The notes below the pieces were generated by a model. It did no database searches, had not been told where the DNA came from, and worked only from the letters and a program-made list of their open reading frames with translations. The position numbers and the translations under genes were made by a program. Below are positions 34,080 through 42,943 of a stretch of DNA of 44,520 bases, one piece after another. Origin of the DNA: Cellulomonas sp. GTDB taxonomy: Bacteria > Actinomycetota > Actinomycetes > Actinomycetales > Cellulomonadaceae. The DNA is taken from contig JABBOW010000149.1 in assembly GCA_012927595.1 (NCBI GenBank), positions 1-44,520 of the forward strand. The letters run 5' to 3'. Position 1 is the stretch's first letter. Each line of letters opens with the position of its first letter.

Positions 34080-34745
34080 TCATGCGGGATTCGGCACCAG
34101 ATTCTCGACGAGGAAGCTGATGGAGTGCCGGATGCGCTCCGGAAGGTCGGCGACGCTCGCCCGGCCGACCCCGACGCGGACGAGGTCCATGTAGACGGTG
34201 GCGTAGATGACGTGCGCGACGTCGGCCAGATCTGCTGTTCGCAGCCCGACGCCCCGGTCGGTGTGCAGCTGGAGCACCGCGCGGATCGCGTCTTCGACCT
34301 GGCTGAGGCGCTGCGCTGCAAGGTCGCGGTGTGGGCCCGAGCCGAAGAGCGTCTCGCGCTGGTAGACGATGGTGTTCTCCGGGTGCGCCAGGCTCTCCGT
34401 GCCCAACGGCGCGAGCATCGCGAGGATCGCGTCGGTCGGCGAGGCGCCCTGCCGCGCGAGCTCGATGCCCTGCTCGGTGCCCAGGCGCAACCGTTCGTTC
34501 ATGACCTTCACCAGCAGCTCGGCCTTGGAACCGATGTAGCGGAACAGGGTGCCGGTCCCCACCTCGGCCACCTCGGCGATCTGCTGCGTTGTGACATGGG
34601 AGTAGCCGTGCTCGGCGAACAGCCGCGTGGCGACCTCGAAGATCCGCTCGGACGTGTCGCGCTTCTTGCGCTCGCGGAGTCCCCCGCCGCTGCCCGACGT
34701 CGGGGCCCGCCCCGGGGTTCCGTCGGACCCGGTCTCGATCGTCAT
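34080..34745 (-). CDS. TetR-family regulator, divergent from oleate hydratase
   Basis: A 221-residue TetR-type repressor: helix-turn-helix SERIFEVATRLFAEHGYSHVTTQQIAEVAEVGTGTLFRYIGSKAELLV (residues ~30-78), then an all-helical ligand-binding domain. A Gly/Ser-rich 30-residue N-terminal arm precedes it. ATG 34745 has GGAAGG at good spacing; the ORF continues upstream to 34907 across the divergent intergenic region but without homology. Its own start and that of ohyA flank a 7-6-7 palindrome (34812-34831), the likely operator. By context it probably responds to unsaturated fatty acid or an acyl derivative. Confidence 0.85.
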   Translation of the reverse strand: MTIETGSDGTPGRAPTSGSGGGLRERKKRDTSERIFEVATRLFAEHGYSHVTTQQIAEVAEVGTGTLFRYIGSKAELLVKVMNERLRLGTEQGIELARQGASPTDAILAMLAPLGTESLAHPENTIVYQRETLFGSGPHRDLAAQRLSQVEDAIRAVLQLHTDRGVGLRTADLADVAHVIYATVYMDLVRVGVGRASVADLPERIRHSISFLVENLVPNPA

Positions 34746-34811
34746 CGTCGACCTTCCGTCGCATTGCCTGTGCCGGTGCGTGTGCCTGTCCGGGCCATCG
34801 TCACACAGGGG

Positions 34812-34831
34812 TACGCTCAAAAAGGAGCGTA
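34812..34831. promoter_or_regulatory. Candidate TetR operator TACGCTC-AAAAAG-GAGCGTA
   Basis: A perfect 7-bp inverted repeat with a 6-bp A-rich spacer lies midway in the 155-bp gap between the divergent TetR gene and the oleate hydratase gene. Its length and place fit a TetR-type operator controlling both directions. Confidence 0.72.
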
Positions 34832-34900
34832 GTCCGCAATGGGCGCAAGCCGCACACGTCGGTGACGCGCCAGTCACCCGAGAGAGTTGGTCGGCATCTG

Positions 34901-36580
34901 ATGTCACACAAGGCGTACATGATCGGGACCGGTATCGGGAACCTGGCGGCCGGCATCTACCTGATCCGGGACGGCGGCTGGGACGGCGCCGACATCATGA
35001 TGCTGGGGCTCGACCCGCACGGCGCCAACGACGGTGACCACCTGGCGACGTTCGAGTCCGAGTACGGTCACGGCACGTTCAAGAACAACAAGGGGTTCCT
35101 GAACCGCGGCGGGCGCATGCTCAACGAGGAGACCTACGAGAACGTCTGGGACGTGCTGAGTGAGGTTCCGTCGCTGAACGTTCCGGGCACGTCGGTGACC
35201 GACGAGATCCTCGCGTTCGACCATGCGCACCCGACCCACGACGTTGCCCGCCTGATGGACCGTACCCACGGCATCCGGGACAAGGGCGATGCGCTGGACT
35301 ACCGCCACATGCAGTTCAACAACCGCGACCGCTACCTGCTGACGAAGCTCATGATGCTGCCCGAGTCGAAGGAGTCCCAGCTCGACGACGTCAGCATCGA
35401 GCAGTGGTTCGAGACTAGCCCTCACCTGTTCACGACCAACTTCTGGTGGATGTGGCAGACGACCTTCGCGTTCCAGAAGGTCAGCTCGGTCATGGAGCTC
35501 CGCCGCTACATGAACCGCATGATTCTCGAGTTCAGCCGGATCAACACCCTCGAGGGTGTGACGCGCACCCCGTACAACCAGTACGAGAGCATCATCCTGC
35601 CGATGCGCGCGTACCTCGCCGAGCGTGGCGTGACGTTCGTGAACAACTGCAAGGTCATCGAGCTGATCTTCAAGGAGGCCCGGCCGCAGGACGAGATCGT
35701 CGTGGCGGGCCTGCGGTACGAGGAGGTGGACAATGGCGGCAGGGTCGGCGAGATCCGGATCGACGAGGACGACCTCGTCTTCGACACGAACGGGTCGATC
35801 ACCGACAGCACCTCGATCGGCGACCTCGACACGCCGGTGCACGAGGACCTGCGTTACGCCCCGAGCGCGGCGCTCTGGAAGCAGGCGGCCGACCACTTCC
35901 CGGCGTTGGGTGACCCCGACAAGTTCTTCGACGACCGGTCGCAGAGCGAATGGCTCAGCTTCACCATCACCACGGACAACCACCTCCTGCTCGACGAGAT
36001 CGCTCGCATCACCAAGCAGAAGCCCGGCAACGCCCTCAACACGTGGGTCGACTCACGGGCCCTGCTCTCGATCGTGGTGCACCACCAGCCGCACTACGGC
36101 GCACAGAAGCCGAACGAGACAGTGCTGTGGGGGTACTGCCTGTACCCGCGACTCGAGGGCGACTTCGTCAGGAAGCCGTTCATCGAGATGACCGGCAAGG
36201 AGATGCTCGAGGAGACGCTCGGCCACCTGGCGGCGGTGGACACCGCGACCGACAACATCGCCGACCACACCCGCGAGATCCTCGCCTCCGTCGTCAATGT
36301 GGTCCCGGCGCACATGCCCTACGCGAGCGCGCTGTTCAACCGTCGAGCGGTCGGCGACCGCCCCCTGGTCGTGCCGACGAGCTCCAAGAACCTGGCCTTC
36401 ATCAGCCAGTTCGCCGAGATGCCGTTCGACATGGTCTTCACCGAGCAGTACTCGGTACGTTGCGCCCAGATCGCGGTCTACCACTTCCTGGGCATCCCGG
36501 CGACCAAGCTCACCACGCTCCACCACTACGAGAAGCACCCCAAGGTCTTGGCCAAGGCCACGGTCACCATGTTCCGCTGA
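34901..36580 (+). CDS. ohyA: Oleate hydratase
   Basis: A 559-residue FAD-binding fatty-acid hydratase (formerly 67-kDa myosin-cross-reactive antigen family), which adds water across the cis-9 double bond of oleate to give 10-hydroxystearate. Seen: Rossmann FAD loop GTGIGN (9-14) in MIGTGIGNLAAGIYLIRDGG, the family core FKNNKGFLNRGGRMLNEETYENVWD, DRYLLTKLMMLPES, WFETSPHLFTTNFWWMWQTTFAFQ, and the C-terminal YSVRCAQIAVYHFLGI. ATG 34901 is chosen by homology; the ribosome site is weak. It is followed after 43 bp by a zinc alcohol dehydrogenase and is divergent from a TetR gene. Confidence 0.92.
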   Translation: MSHKAYMIGTGIGNLAAGIYLIRDGGWDGADIMMLGLDPHGANDGDHLATFESEYGHGTFKNNKGFLNRGGRMLNEETYENVWDVLSEVPSLNVPGTSVTDEILAFDHAHPTHDVARLMDRTHGIRDKGDALDYRHMQFNNRDRYLLTKLMMLPESKESQLDDVSIEQWFETSPHLFTTNFWWMWQTTFAFQKVSSVMELRRYMNRMILEFSRINTLEGVTRTPYNQYESIILPMRAYLAERGVTFVNNCKVIELIFKEARPQDEIVVAGLRYEEVDNGGRVGEIRIDEDDLVFDTNGSITDSTSIGDLDTPVHEDLRYAPSAALWKQAADHFPALGDPDKFFDDRSQSEWLSFTITTDNHLLLDEIARITKQKPGNALNTWVDSRALLSIVVHHQPHYGAQKPNETVLWGYCLYPRLEGDFVRKPFIEMTGKEMLEETLGHLAAVDTATDNIADHTREILASVVNVVPAHMPYASALFNRRAVGDRPLVVPTSSKNLAFISQFAEMPFDMVFTEQYSVRCAQIAVYHFLGIPATKLTTLHHYEKHPKVLAKATVTMFR

Positions 36581-36623
36581 CCGGCTGACCCCGCCACCAC
36601 GCCCGCAGGAGAAGGAGAACACC

Positions 36624-37667
36624 ATGGCAGCAACGATGCTGGCCGAACGCTTCTACACGGCCACTCGGCAGATCCGCCTCGAAGAGGTGCCGATACCTCA
36701 GCCGGGTCCCGGGCAGGTGGTCATCAAAGTTGCATTCTGCGGGATCTGCCAGAGCGACCTCAGCCTGATCAGCGGGCACTTCCCCTCCTCGCTGGACGTC
36801 GTCACCCAGGGCCACGAGGCATCGGGCACGATCGTCGAGGTCGGGCCTGGCGTGATCGGCTGGGCCGAGGGTGACCGCGTCATCCCCTCGGCGGGACGCC
36901 CGTGCGGGATGTGCCGCGCGTGTCGCCGAGGGGCGTTCACCGACTGCTATGACCTGCAGCTGATGGCCTTCGCCTACGACGGGGCGTGGGCCGAGTACCA
37001 CGTCGCCCAGGCATTGGGCCTGACCCGCATCCCGGACGGCGTCGACATGGCCCAGGCCGCCCTGCTTGCCGACGCGGTCTCGACCCCCTTTGCAGCAGTC
37101 GTACGAACCGCCCAGGTCCATGTCGGCAACGCGGTCGGCGTGTGGGGTGTCGGCGGTGTGGGTACCCACCTCGTTCAGCTCGCGCACCTGGCCGGAGCAG
37201 TCCCGATCATCGCTGTGGACATCAACGACGCCGCTCTCGAGCGAGCCAAGAGTCGCGGTGCCGACTTCACCTTCCGCAGCGACGACCCCGACCTCGGCCA
37301 CAAGATCGTCGAGGCCACCGGTGGGCGGATGATCGACGTCGCCTTCGACGCAGTCGGCATCCCCCAGACCATCCGCCAGTGCATCGAGTACCTCGACACC
37401 AACGGTAAGGCTGTCTCGGTGGGACTGAGCGAGCAAGAGATCAACGCCGGTCCGTTCCTCGACTTCAATCTCAAGCGCAAGCAGCTGCGCGGCCACCTCG
37501 GCTACAAGAGTCAGGACATCGCCGTGCTCGCTGAGATGCTCAGCTATGGGCGACTGGATCTGAGTGGGTCCATCTCGCAGATCGTCCCACTGTCGAAGGT
37601 CACTGACGGTATCGAGGCCCTGGTCAGCAAGCGCGGCAACCCGATCCGGATCCTTGTCCAACCCTGA
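36624..37667 (+). CDS. Zinc-dependent alcohol dehydrogenase (probable hydroxy-fatty-acid dehydrogenase)
   Basis: A 347-residue medium-chain dehydrogenase. Catalytic zinc ligands: Cys39 in VAFCGICQSD and His64/Glu65 in QGHEASG. Structural zinc site: four cysteines in PCGMCRACRRGAFTDC (94, 97, 100, 108). Cofactor loop GVGGVGTHLVQLAHLAGAVPIIAVDIND (Asp after strand 2, NAD-like). ATG 36624 has AGGAGAAGGAG upstream. Directly behind ohyA, it probably oxidises 10-hydroxystearate to 10-oxostearate; a comparable two-step pathway is known from Micrococcus luteus. The assignment to that substrate is inferred. Confidence 0.88.
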   Translation: MAATMLAERFYTATRQIRLEEVPIPQPGPGQVVIKVAFCGICQSDLSLISGHFPSSLDVVTQGHEASGTIVEVGPGVIGWAEGDRVIPSAGRPCGMCRACRRGAFTDCYDLQLMAFAYDGAWAEYHVAQALGLTRIPDGVDMAQAALLADAVSTPFAAVVRTAQVHVGNAVGVWGVGGVGTHLVQLAHLAGAVPIIAVDINDAALERAKSRGADFTFRSDDPDLGHKIVEATGGRMIDVAFDAVGIPQTIRQCIEYLDTNGKAVSVGLSEQEINAGPFLDFNLKRKQLRGHLGYKSQDIAVLAEMLSYGRLDLSGSISQIVPLSKVTDGIEALVSKRGNPIRILVQP

Positions 37668-37807
37668 CCAGACCGCTCCCGGGGACCTCGTCGGGCCCCG
37701 AATCCGTGCCGGTCTTTCACAACATCGCCATAGGCGCAGGCGGGCCCAGCAGCGGACGGCTGAGACACTGGTCAGATGCGCACCAGCGAGAATCGCCTCG
37801 GTATCGG

Positions 37808-38569
37808 ATGAGCCTCATGGTGTGTGAGGCCGTGGCGGCGCCGCAGGTGCCTGCCGTCGTGGACAAGCCTCGGGTACCCGCCATCGTCGCCACCGCGATC
37901 GTGCTGGCTGCACTGGTGTCGGTGAACTTCGCGGAGCACGTGCTGCGCGGAGCCGACTGGCTCGGGCCGGTCGCGGCCGTGGCGCTGCTCGCATTCGCCC
38001 GCTGGAGCGGTCTGAGCTGGTCGCAGCTCGGCCTGCACCGCAACCGACTCCGGTCTGGCCTGCGGTGGGGGCTCAGCGCCGTGGCCCTGGTGGCCGCCGT
38101 GTACCTCGTCGGCGTCTTCATCCCGCTGACCCGGACCGCGTTCCTGGACGCCCGCTACCACCTGGGCCTGCAGGGTGCCCTCGTCTCGGCGTTCGTCGTG
38201 ATCCCCCTGAGCACGATCCTGCTCGAGGAGGTCGCGTTCCGCTCCGTCCTGTGGGGCATGCTCGCGCGACACGTGACGACCTGGCGGGTCCTGCTGACCT
38301 CATCTGCGCTGTTCGGGCTCTGGCACATCCTGCCGTCGCTACACCTCGCCGCTGCGAACCACGGTGTCGGCAACGCAGTGCGCGGCGCTGGACCTGCCGC
38401 TGGCGTGCTCGTCATCGTGGGCATCGTCGCCTTCACCGCACTGGGTGGGGTGGTCGCCGGTGAGCTACGCCGTCGCAGCGGCAGCGTGCTGGCTAGTGCC
38501 GGCATGCACTGGGCAACCAACAGCCTCGGCGTGCTGTTCGGCCTGCTGGCCTGGCGCATGGTCGGCTGA
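37808..38569 (+). CDS. CPBP-family intramembrane metalloprotease
   Basis: A ~253-residue membrane protein with about seven helices and the CPBP (ABI/CAAX-like) motifs: LLEEVAFRSVLWGML (the paired glutamates), SSALFGLWHILPSLHL and SAGMHWATNSLG (the metal-ligand His). These form the metal site of the CPBP group, many of which act in peptide maturation or membrane signalling. Start ATG 37808 (MSLMVCEAV) or ATG 37817; the frame further upstream to 37706 is unlikely. No partner such as a bacteriocin gene is visible. Substrate unknown. Confidence 0.85.
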   Translation: MSLMVCEAVAAPQVPAVVDKPRVPAIVATAIVLAALVSVNFAEHVLRGADWLGPVAAVALLAFARWSGLSWSQLGLHRNRLRSGLRWGLSAVALVAAVYLVGVFIPLTRTAFLDARYHLGLQGALVSAFVVIPLSTILLEEVAFRSVLWGMLARHVTTWRVLLTSSALFGLWHILPSLHLAAANHGVGNAVRGAGPAAGVLVIVGIVAFTALGGVVAGELRRRSGSVLASAGMHWATNSLGVLFGLLAWRMVG

Positions 38570-38671
38570 GCCGGGAACCCGCTAGCCGCACCGCACCGCA
38601 CGGCGCTCGACGACGCATCCGACCGACGACTCCTCGCCGCCCGTGCCCGCGTGAGCTCGTCTGAGCGCGCG

Positions 38672-40066
38672 TCAGATGAAGAAGGCTCCGTCTGACTCGC
38701 TCGCCTCGCCGAGGAAGGTCGCGATGCCGCCGAGCTCGACTCCGTCGATGAGGTCGTCCGGTGCGATGCCGAGGAGGTCCATGGTCATCGTGCAGCCGAC
38801 CAGCCGGGCTCCTCCGGACTGTGCCGAGTCGATGAGCTCAGTCAGACTCGGGACCTTGTCGTCCTTCATGACCTCCTTCGTGAGCCGTATGCCACCGCCC
38901 AGCATCTTGAGCGTCGACAGCTTCAGGCGCTCGGCGCCGGACGGCATCATCGCGCTGAGCGTGCGGTACATGCCCGAGCGTGCGCGCGCCGGCGGATTCG
39001 GACGCCCCCGTCCCGCCGGCGACCATGTCGAACACCTTCACGATCGAGGTGCCCTGGGTGGACTCGAAGACCCTGTCCCGGCCACAGATGTTCTCCGCGG
39101 CGACGCGTCCCTGGCGGTTGGCGCGTCCCGCCAACCGGATGCGCCAGGTGCCGGGCAGCACTGTGTGCTCGACCTCGACCTCGGCCTCGACTGCGTCACC
39201 GGCAGCGTAGATGTCGGGGTCGGAGGTCCGCATGTGCCGGTCGACCTTGATGCCACCACGCGGCCCGAGCTCAAGACCGGCGGAGACAGCGAGGCCTCTG
39301 CTCGGGCGCACGCCCGCGGCCATGATCACGAGGTCGGTGTCGATGAACGTGTTGTCCTTCAGGTCGACCCGGACCCGGTCGTCGGGACGTTCGGCGAAGG
39401 CAGCGGCGGCCGTACGCAGGTGCGGCGCTATGTCGTGCGCCCGCAGGTAGTTCTCGACCGTCGTGGTGAGCTCACGGTCCAGTGGCGGCATGATCTGGTC
39501 GGCCATCTTGACGATCTCGACGCTCACGCCGCGCTCGTGCAGGTTCTCGGTCATCGCGAGGCCGATATAGCCCGCGCCAATCACCACTGCGCGCTTCACG
39601 CCACCCGTGCGGGCCTCGCCACCCTCGCCTTCGATGGCCGCCTTGATGACGTCCATGTCACCGATGCGCCTCAGCTGCCCAGGATCGCCGGAAGGTCGAT
39701 CCCGGGCAGCTGAGGCCGCACCGGCTCGGCGCCCGGGGCCAGGATGAGCTTGTCGTACGGTTCGTCGTACTCCACACCGGAGTCGATGCCGCGGGCACGC
39801 ACATTCGGCGGCTCGATCGATGCTGAGCGCTTCGACACCGGCCCGGACGTCGATGTCCAGCTGCTCAGTCAGGCTCGCCGGTGTCTGGACCAGGAGCCGG
39901 CTCCGATCCGTGCGACCTCGCCGATGTGGTGCGGCAGTCCGCAGTTCGCGAACGACACATGGTGCCCGCGTTCGAGCACGACGATCTCAGCGAGCTCGTC
40001 CAGGCGACGCGCACGCGCAGCGGCGGACATTCCGGCGCCGACTCCGCCGACGACGACGATCTTCAT
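38672..40066 (-). pseudogene. Broken CoA-disulfide-reductase-like multidomain protein with DsrE tail
   Basis: Reading leftward from ATG 40066: MKIVVVGGVGAGMSAAARARRLDELAEIVVLERGHHVSFANCGLPHHIGEVARIG (FAD domain with the redox Cys), then a frame change near 39895 into LLVQTPASLTEQLDIDVRAGVEALSIDRAA, another near 39800 into GIDSGVEYDEPYDKLILAPGAEPVRPQLPGIDLP, and a third near 39690 into LRRIGDMDVIKAAIEGEGG...VKRAVVIGAGYIGLAM...GVRPSRGLAVSAGLELG...NRQGRVAAENICG...MVAGGTGAS. The C-terminal dimer domain, rhodanese and TusA parts expected in this family are gone; after another frame change the last ~95 codons encode a DsrE-family end (MMPSGAERLKLSTLKMLGGGIRLT...LLGIAPDDLIDGVELGGIATFLGEAS). At least four lesions; clearly non-functional. 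Confidence 0.88.
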
Positions 40067-40143
40067 GGGGGCGATGCGATCCGTGAGGTGACAGCGGATC
40101 ACGCTACGAGCCGCACTGGATCACCCCGTGGGACGAAGGTCAC

Positions 40144-40159
40144 GTACCCCGGGGGGTAT
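40144..40159. promoter_or_regulatory. CsoR/CstR-type operator, site A
   Basis: GTACCCCGGGGGGTAT, a 16-bp palindrome of the type bound by CsoR/CstR regulators. It lies 78 bp before the start of the broken reductase (minus strand) and 101 bp before the rhodanese ATG (plus strand). A half-site GGGGGTATGC follows near 40178-40187. Confidence 0.75.
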
Positions 40160-40259
40160 TCATTGACCACGTTGATGGGGGTATGCCTGGTGAGGCGCCC
40201 ATCGCGCTGGCACATGCGCGGGCGTGGCCGCGCATCGCACCGGTCAGACTTTCGAATCG

Positions 40260-40275
40260 ATACCCCCTGGGGTAT
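40260..40275. promoter_or_regulatory. CsoR/CstR-type operator, site B, at the rhodanese promoter
   Basis: ATACCCCCTGGGGTAT lies 15 bp before the rhodanese ATG. Its right arm runs into TATCCT, a good -10 element, with TTCGAA 16 bp upstream as a possible -35. A bound repressor would cover the spacer and -10. Confidence 0.85.
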
Positions 40276-40289
40276 CCTGTCGGAAACGA

Positions 40290-40694
40290 ATGGAGCTCAC
40301 CTTGACCACCTCACCCCCGCCCGCCACGACACCGACTTTCCTCGAGCGCGTCCGGCGCCTGTTCGGTGGAGGACCCGACGACGGCCGGGTCCGCCCGACC
40401 GTGAACGCCACGCGTGCCCTCGAGCTGGTCACGGACGGCGCGACGCTCGTCGACGTGCGGGAGAGCAGCGAGTGGAAGTCCGGTCACGCGCCGCGGGCCG
40501 TGCACATCCCGTTGGGTCAGATCGACCAGGGCGCGCGCCGGCTGACCAAGAGCCGCCCCGTCGTCGTGGTCTGCGCGAGCGGCATGCGCTCACGCACCGC
40601 GGCCAAGCAGCTGCGGTCGCTCGGCTACGAGGCGACGAGCGTGTCGGGTGGGATGGCCGCCTGGCAGCGCGCCGGCGGGGAGGTCCGCCGATGA
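40290..40694 (+). CDS. Single-domain rhodanese
   Basis: A ~134-residue sulfurtransferase domain after a ~35-residue Pro/Thr-rich N-terminal segment. Rhodanese signatures: LVDVRESSEWKSGHAPRAVHIPLGQ (CDC25-like start), the persulfide cysteine in the active loop VCASGMRSRTAA (Cys95) and GYEATSVSGGMAAWQ. It transfers sulfane sulfur to thiols such as glutathione-like thiols or enzyme cysteines. The start may be ATG 40290 or, more plausibly by its GGAG spacing, the TTG at 40302 (L-T-T-S-P). Its stop overlaps the start of the CoA-disulfide reductase (ATGA), making a two-gene operon behind site B. Confidence 0.88.
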   Translation: MELTLTTSPPPATTPTFLERVRRLFGGGPDDGRVRPTVNATRALELVTDGATLVDVRESSEWKSGHAPRAVHIPLGQIDQGARRLTKSRPVVVVCASGMRSRTAAKQLRSLGYEATSVSGGMAAWQRAGGEVRR

Positions 40695-42415
40695 GCGGGC
40701 CGCGCACGATCGTGGTCGTCGGCGGGGTCGCCGGTGGCATGAGCGCCGCGGCCCGCGCCCGACGCCTCGACGAGGACGCCGAGATCATCGTCTTCGAGCA
40801 GGGCGACTATGTCTCGTTCGCCAACTGCGGTCTGCCGTACCACCTGTCCGGCGAGATCGCCCGGCGCGAGTCGCTCCTCCTGCACACCCCGGCATCCCTG
40901 GGGTCGTCGCTCAACCTCGACGTCCGCACCGGGCACAGGGTCACCGGTATCGACCGAGACGCCCAGGAGGTCACGGTCGAGACCGAGGACCGGACGTTCC
41001 GGCAGCCCTATGACGCGCTGCTGCTCTCCCCCGGCGCCGTTGCCGTCCGCCCGCCGATCGCCGGCCTGGACCACCCCGCGGTGCACACCCTGCGGACCGT
41101 GCCCGACGTCGACGCACTGCGCGACAGCCTCGAAGGGCTGCTCGAAGACCGTCCGGCCGACTCACCCGCCCCCCGCGCCGTCGTCATCGGCGCCGGCTTC
41201 ATCGGCCTCGAAGCCGTCGAAGCGCTCGTGTCACGCGGCCTGCAGGTCCATCTCGTCGAGCTCGCCGACCATGTGCTGCCGCCGATCGATGCGGAGCTCG
41301 CCCCGCTGCTTGCCGACGAGCTCGCAGCGCACGGTGTCGACCTGCGACTGGCAGTCTCGGCGCAGACCGTCGAGCCTGCCGGCGCGTCCGCGATCGATGA
41401 CGCTGGAGAGACCGGCTCGACCGGTGCCGTCACCGTCAGCCTGTCCGACGGCTCACGCCTGGCCGCCGACCTCGTCATCGTCAATGTGGGTGTTCGCCCT
41501 GCGAGCGCGCTGGCCCGAGAGGCCGGACTGGACCTCGGGCCGACCGGCGCGATCCGCGTCGACGTCGACCAGCGGACCTCCGACCCGCACATCTGGGCCG
41601 TCGGCGACGCCGTCGAGGTCTTCCACGCCGTCACCGGCGCCACCGGGCCCGTGCCGCTCGCAGGACCCGCCAACCGCCAGGGGCGCCGCGCAGCCGACTC
41701 GATCTGCGGACACCGTACGACCCCGCAGGCATCGGTCCTGGGGACGGCCATCGTGCGCGTCTTCGACCTGACAGCAGCCACGACCGGCGCGAACCAGGCG
41801 ACGTTGCAGCGGGCTGGCATCGCCCACGAGGTCGTGCACATCCACCCCGGCGACCACGCAGGCTACTACCCCGGCTCGGAGACGATGCACCTCGTCGCGA
41901 GCTTCTCCCCCGACGGCACCCTGCTCGGCGCCCAGGGCGTCGGGCGCGCAGGGGTGGACAAGCGCATCGACGTCCTAGCCACAGCCATCCGCGCCGGGAT
42001 GACCGCCGACGACCTCGCCGAGCTCGAGCTCGCCTACGCCCCGCCCTACGGCTCGGCGAAGGATGCAGTCAACATGCTCGGCTTTGTTGCCCAGAACGTC
42101 CTGGACGGGACCATGCCGCAATGGCAGGCCCAGGACCTGGACAAGGCAGTCGCGACGACCCTCGTGCTCGACGTCCGCTCACGCTCCGAGTTCCACGCCG
42201 GCCACCTCGACGTCGCGCTGAACATCCCGCACCTCGAGCTGCGGGAACGCTTGGACGAGGTCCGCGACGCCGCCGCCGGACGAGCGATCAGTGTGCACTG
42301 CGCGAGCGGCGTCCGCTCCTACCTCGCCACCCGTGTGCTGCTGAGCGAGGGGTTCGACGCCCGCAACCTCTCCGGGGGATGGATCACCCTCAAAGCCCTG
42401 CGCCCCGGGACCTGA
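40691..42415 (+). CDS. CoA-disulfide reductase fused to rhodanese (persulfide reductase)
   Basis: A 574-residue FAD enzyme. Rossmann start VVVGGVAGGMSAAARARRLDE; single redox cysteine in SFANCGLPYHLSGE (Cys46) as in CoA-disulfide reductases; NAD(P)H domain with GAGFIGLEAVEAL; FAD-binding VGDAVEVFHAVTG; C-terminal dimer region with the paired YAPPYGSAKDAVNMLGF tyrosines. Residues ~465-574 add a rhodanese domain with active loop HCASGVRS (Cys537). Such fusions reduce CoA-disulfide, CoA-persulfide or polysulfide with NAD(P)H. ATG 40691 overlaps the rhodanese stop by four bases. It is the intact counterpart of the broken gene at 38672-40066. Confidence 0.93.
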   Translation: MSGPRTIVVVGGVAGGMSAAARARRLDEDAEIIVFEQGDYVSFANCGLPYHLSGEIARRESLLLHTPASLGSSLNLDVRTGHRVTGIDRDAQEVTVETEDRTFRQPYDALLLSPGAVAVRPPIAGLDHPAVHTLRTVPDVDALRDSLEGLLEDRPADSPAPRAVVIGAGFIGLEAVEALVSRGLQVHLVELADHVLPPIDAELAPLLADELAAHGVDLRLAVSAQTVEPAGASAIDDAGETGSTGAVTVSLSDGSRLAADLVIVNVGVRPASALAREAGLDLGPTGAIRVDVDQRTSDPHIWAVGDAVEVFHAVTGATGPVPLAGPANRQGRRAADSICGHRTTPQASVLGTAIVRVFDLTAATTGANQATLQRAGIAHEVVHIHPGDHAGYYPGSETMHLVASFSPDGTLLGAQGVGRAGVDKRIDVLATAIRAGMTADDLAELELAYAPPYGSAKDAVNMLGFVAQNVLDGTMPQWQAQDLDKAVATTLVLDVRSRSEFHAGHLDVALNIPHLELRERLDEVRDAAAGRAISVHCASGVRSYLATRVLLSEGFDARNLSGGWITLKALRPGT

Positions 42416-42943
42416 CCCCACGACCAACGGCGACCTCGGGTAAGCCCCCCGTCACGGTGCGGTCACCCGAGGTCCTCGTGGGCAAGGCGGCGCACGTGCT
42501 CGGATCCATCCGTGGGCGAGCCTCCGCGAGGGCCATGCCGCTCGAGCCTTCGCCAACCGTGGATGTTGGTGCGGAGCCCGACAGCCCCGACGGGCGTGAG
42601 CAGATCCGCTCCGGCGCAGTCCTGCGCATCGTGCGCACCACATCCTTCACCGTGGTCGGCCGCCTGATCGAGCGCGGCTCCGGAGCCTTCCGCGACGGCC
42701 TTGACGGCGCGACGAGTCTCAGCCAGTGCAGACGACGCACCCTGGTGGTACCTCAGGGCCGGCACCGAGGTGCCCCCGGAGACTGCGAGCAGAGCTACAC
42801 GCCGCCCCTCACGACCCGCAGGCTCGCCCGAGCAGCCTGCTCCCGGACGCAGACGGACCCGATGTGCACCTCTCGAGGCGTCATCGAGTCCGGCGCCGCC
42901 GGCACAGGCCCGGTCGGGACCTGAGGCGGGTGCCGTCGACCGA
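42416..42943. other. Interval with no recognisable gene
   Basis: About 530 bp between the reductase stop and the small Cys-rich gene. Several frames are open on both strands, as expected at this GC content. A minus-strand frame (~42765-42463) beginning PALRYHQGASSALAETRRAVKAVAEGSG looks faintly protein-like but matches no family I recognise and lacks a ribosome site. Given the decay around it, a gene remnant is possible. Confidence 0.5.

Noticed and set aside
42463-42765. Open minus-strand frame between the reductase and the Cys-rich gene
   Set aside because: No ribosome site and no recognisable family; recorded only as an interval without a supported gene.
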